Source of the DNA: Polaromonas sp.
GTDB taxonomy: Bacteria; Pseudomonadota; Gammaproteobacteria; Burkholderiales; Burkholderiaceae_C
Direction: 5' to 3'
DNA length: 13,780 bases
Assembly (NCBI GenBank): GCA_028292345.1
Contig: JAQGMN010000200.1
Location: 1 to 13,780 of the forward strand
In this document: in pieces, positions 11,956 through 13,780 of the stretch
How positions within the stretch are numbered: the first letter of the stretch is position 1
Layout of the letters: each line of letters starts with the position of its first letter
Notes under the pieces: generated by a model
What the model was told of the DNA's origin: nothing
Databases searched by the model: none
The model's input: only the letters and a program-made list of their open reading frames with translations
Made by a program: the position numbers and the translations under genes

Positions 11956-13704
11956 ATGACCGACCCCCAAACGCCCCGAAAAAAACCCGAAGAACTCCGC
12001 AGCCAGCAGTGGTTTGGCCGGCAGGACCGCGACGGCTTTGCCTACCGCAGCTGGGTCAAGGGCAAGGGCATTCCGCATGACCAGTTCGACGGCCGGCCGG
12101 TCATCGGCATCTGCAACACCTTTAGCGAACTGACCCCCTGCAACAGCCACTTCCGCACGATTGCCGAGCAGGTCAAGATCGGCGTCTACGAGGCCGGCGG
12201 CTTTCCGCTGGAATTCCCGGTGATGTCGCTGGGCGAGACGCTGATGCGGCCTACCGCCATGCTCTACCGCAACCTGGCCAGCATGGACGTGGAGGAAAGC
12301 ATCCGCGCCAACCCGGTCGACGGCGTGGTGCTGCTCATGGGCTGCGACAAGACCACCCCTTCGCTGGTGATGGGCGCGGCCAGCGTGGACCTGCCCACCG
12401 TGGGCGTGAGCGGCGGCCCGATGCTCAGCGGCAAATGGCGCGGCAAGGAACTCGGTTCGGGCACCGGCGTCTGGAGCATGAGCGAGCAGGTGCGCGCCGG
12501 CACGCTCAAGCTGGCCGATTTTTTCGAGGCCGAAAGCTGCATGCACCGCAGCCACGGCCACTGCATGACCATGGGCACGGCCAGCACCATGGCCAGCATG
12601 GTCGAGGCCCTGGGCATCGGCCTGCCCGGCAATGCCGCCTACCCGGCGGTCGATGGCCGGCGCAATGTGCTGGCCCGCATGGCCGGGCGGCGCGCGGTCG
12701 AAATGGTGCATGAGGACCTGACGCTCTCAAAAATCCTCACCCGCGAGGCGTTCGAGAACGCCATCAAGACGCTGGCCGCCATCGGCGGGTCGACCAATGC
12801 GGTGATCCACCTGATCGCCATGGCCGGTCGCATCGGCGTGAAGCTGACGATCGACGACTTCGACCGGCTGGCCAGCGAGCTGCCCTGCCTGGTCAACCTG
12901 CAGCCGTCGGGCAAGTACCTGATGGAGGACTTCTGCTACGCCGGCGGCCTGCCGGTGGTGATGAAGGAAATCGCCGGCCACCTGCACCTGGGGGCCATCA
13001 CTGCCAACGGCAGGACCATTGGCGAGAACATTGCCGATGCCGAGAACTTCGGCACCGACGTGATCATGCCGCTGGCCGCGCCGTTCAAGGAAAAGGCCGG
13101 CATCGCGGTGCTGCGCGGCAACCTGTCGCCGCGCGGCGCGGTCATCAAGCCCAGCGCCGCCACACCGGCGCTGATGGTGCACACCGGCCGGGCGGTGGTG
13201 TTCGAAAACATCGAGGACTTCCATGCCCGCATCGACGACGAGAACCTCGACATCGACGAGCACTGCGTGATGGTGCTGAAGAACTGCGGCCCCAAGGGCT
13301 ACCCCGGCATGGCCGAGGTGGGCAACATGCCGCTGCCGCCCAAGGTGCTGCGCCGGGGCATCACGGACATGGTGCGCATCTCCGATGCGCGCATGAGCGG
13401 CACCGCCTACGGCACCGTGGTGCTGCACACGTCGCCCGAGGCCGCGGCCGGCGGCCCGCTCGCGATCGTGCAGACGGGCGACTGGATCATCCTCGACGTG
13501 CCTGCGCGCCGTATCACGCTCGACCTCACCCAGCAGGAGCTCAACTCCCGCACCCCCAACACGGCCACGACGGATGGCTACGCAAAGCCGACCCGAGGCT
13601 GGGAGAAGCTCTACGTCGACCACGTGACGGGCGCGGACACCGGCGCGGACCTCGACTTTCTGCAGGGGTCGAGCGGCGACAGGGTGTCGCGCGAGTCGCA
13701 CTAG
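11956..13704 (+). CDS. IlvD/Edd dehydratase, L-arabinonate dehydratase type
   Basis: The enzyme removes water from a sugar acid to give a 2-keto-3-deoxy acid using an iron-sulfur cluster. The 582-residue product lines up, as I recall it, with the Rhizobium L-arabinonate dehydratase (about 579 residues). Shared segments are LRSQQWFG (14-21), FDGRPVIGI, RNLASMDVEESIR, GCDKTTPSLVMGAAS, GTASTMASM, AAIGGSTNAVIHL, NLDIDEHCVMVLKNCGPKGYPGMAEVGNMPLPPKVL and the tail HVTGADTGADLDFL. Cluster ligands are Cys62, Cys130 and Cys203; Lys132 (GCDK) and Ser481 (ARMSGTAYGT) match the carbamylated lysine and catalytic serine. The start has a good ribosome site. Leucine codons change from mainly CTG to mainly CTC after about 13455. 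Arabinonate, fuconate or xylonate are all possible substrates. Confidence 0.95.
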   Translation: MTDPQTPRKKPEELRSQQWFGRQDRDGFAYRSWVKGKGIPHDQFDGRPVIGICNTFSELTPCNSHFRTIAEQVKIGVYEAGGFPLEFPVMSLGETLMRPTAMLYRNLASMDVEESIRANPVDGVVLLMGCDKTTPSLVMGAASVDLPTVGVSGGPMLSGKWRGKELGSGTGVWSMSEQVRAGTLKLADFFEAESCMHRSHGHCMTMGTASTMASMVEALGIGLPGNAAYPAVDGRRNVLARMAGRRAVEMVHEDLTLSKILTREAFENAIKTLAAIGGSTNAVIHLIAMAGRIGVKLTIDDFDRLASELPCLVNLQPSGKYLMEDFCYAGGLPVVMKEIAGHLHLGAITANGRTIGENIADAENFGTDVIMPLAAPFKEKAGIAVLRGNLSPRGAVIKPSAATPALMVHTGRAVVFENIEDFHARIDDENLDIDEHCVMVLKNCGPKGYPGMAEVGNMPLPPKVLRRGITDMVRISDARMSGTAYGTVVLHTSPEAAAGGPLAIVQTGDWIILDVPARRITLDLTQQELNSRTPNTATTDGYAKPTRGWEKLYVDHVTGADTGADLDFLQGSSGDRVSRESH

Positions 13705-13780
13705 CGCGGCGCGAGCAATTCCCTGAAGAAGTCGCCCAGCGGCGCATCGAGGTCGGCCTCGGTCGCGGAACCGAGCGGCT
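13701..13780 (-). CDS. C-terminal end of an unidentified convergent gene
   Basis: On the minus strand an open frame enters from the right edge and ends at TAG (13703-13701). It encodes 25 residues, PLGSATEADLDAPLGDFFRELLAPR, with GC-rich third positions and a sensible amphipathic composition. Its stop shares the CTAG tetranucleotide with the IlvD/Edd stop. The fragment is too short to assign a family; a regulator or enzyme of the same pathway is possible by location only. Confidence 0.45.
   Translation of the reverse strand, partial: PLGSATEADLDAPLGDFFRELLAPR

Noticed and set aside
12727..13701. Minus-strand open frame opposite the IlvD/Edd gene
   Set aside because: It is a shadow of the dehydratase codons, rich in Arg, His, Val and Gly, without a recognisable domain.
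11956..13704. Dihydroxy-acid dehydratase (ilvD) or phosphogluconate dehydratase (edd)
   Set aside because: The sequence carries the N-terminal and C-terminal blocks of the L-arabinonate dehydratase branch, and the TRAP, GntR and enolase-superfamily context points to sugar-acid catabolism rather than branched-chain amino acid synthesis.

Overview
The window looks like chromosomal DNA of a high-GC betaproteobacterium of the order Burkholderiales, most likely family Comamonadaceae (Polaromonas, Variovorax or Rhodoferax type). This is inferred from protein content, codon use and the style of the short intergenic repeats, not from a database search.

Layout. Positions 1-227 hold the C-terminal end of a probably secreted, cysteine-containing lectin-like protein (+). 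273-1298 is a free-standing CheB-type methylesterase with a zinc-ribbon tail (-). 1299-1451 is a spacer with a short dispersed-type repeat. 1452-4094 is a three-gene minus-strand cluster: siderophore-interacting flavoreductase, then a NodI-like ATPase and a NodJ-like ABC-2 permease, preceded by a good Fur box at 4143-4161. Divergent from it, 4302-6629 carries purT (formate-dependent GAR transformylase) and an MscS-family mechanosensitive channel (+).

The second half, 6703-13704, is a compact sugar-acid catabolic locus. A minus-strand operon runs GntR/FadR-type regulator, TRAP small permease (dctQ), TRAP large permease (dctM), TRAP binding protein (dctP) and a mandelate racemase/enolase-superfamily dehydratase. 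An IlvD/Edd dehydratase of the L-arabinonate dehydratase type is transcribed divergently. A 29-bp imperfect palindrome in the 67-bp divergent promoter is the likely GntR operator. The probable logic is import of a sugar acid by the TRAP system, dehydration to 2-keto-3-deoxy acids by one or both dehydratases, and induction through GntR. No aldolase or dehydrogenase lies in the window, so the substrate stays open. The window ends in the last codons of a convergent gene.

The most striking observation is between dctQ and dctM. About 204 bp of hairpin-packed DNA is bounded by an exact 8-bp direct repeat (CGGTCATG). Removing the insert and one repeat copy would recreate a canonical ATGA stop/start overlap between the two permease genes. 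This reads as a small non-autonomous insertion that landed exactly on a translational-coupling junction. The insert even keeps an open frame that begins at the dctQ stop and ends on the dctM start. Other points worth a second look are an iron-regulated ABC-2 exporter linked to a siderophore reductase, an SD-less polypyrimidine leader on purT, a TTG start on dctQ, and a sharp change of leucine-codon preference near the 3' end of the IlvD/Edd gene.
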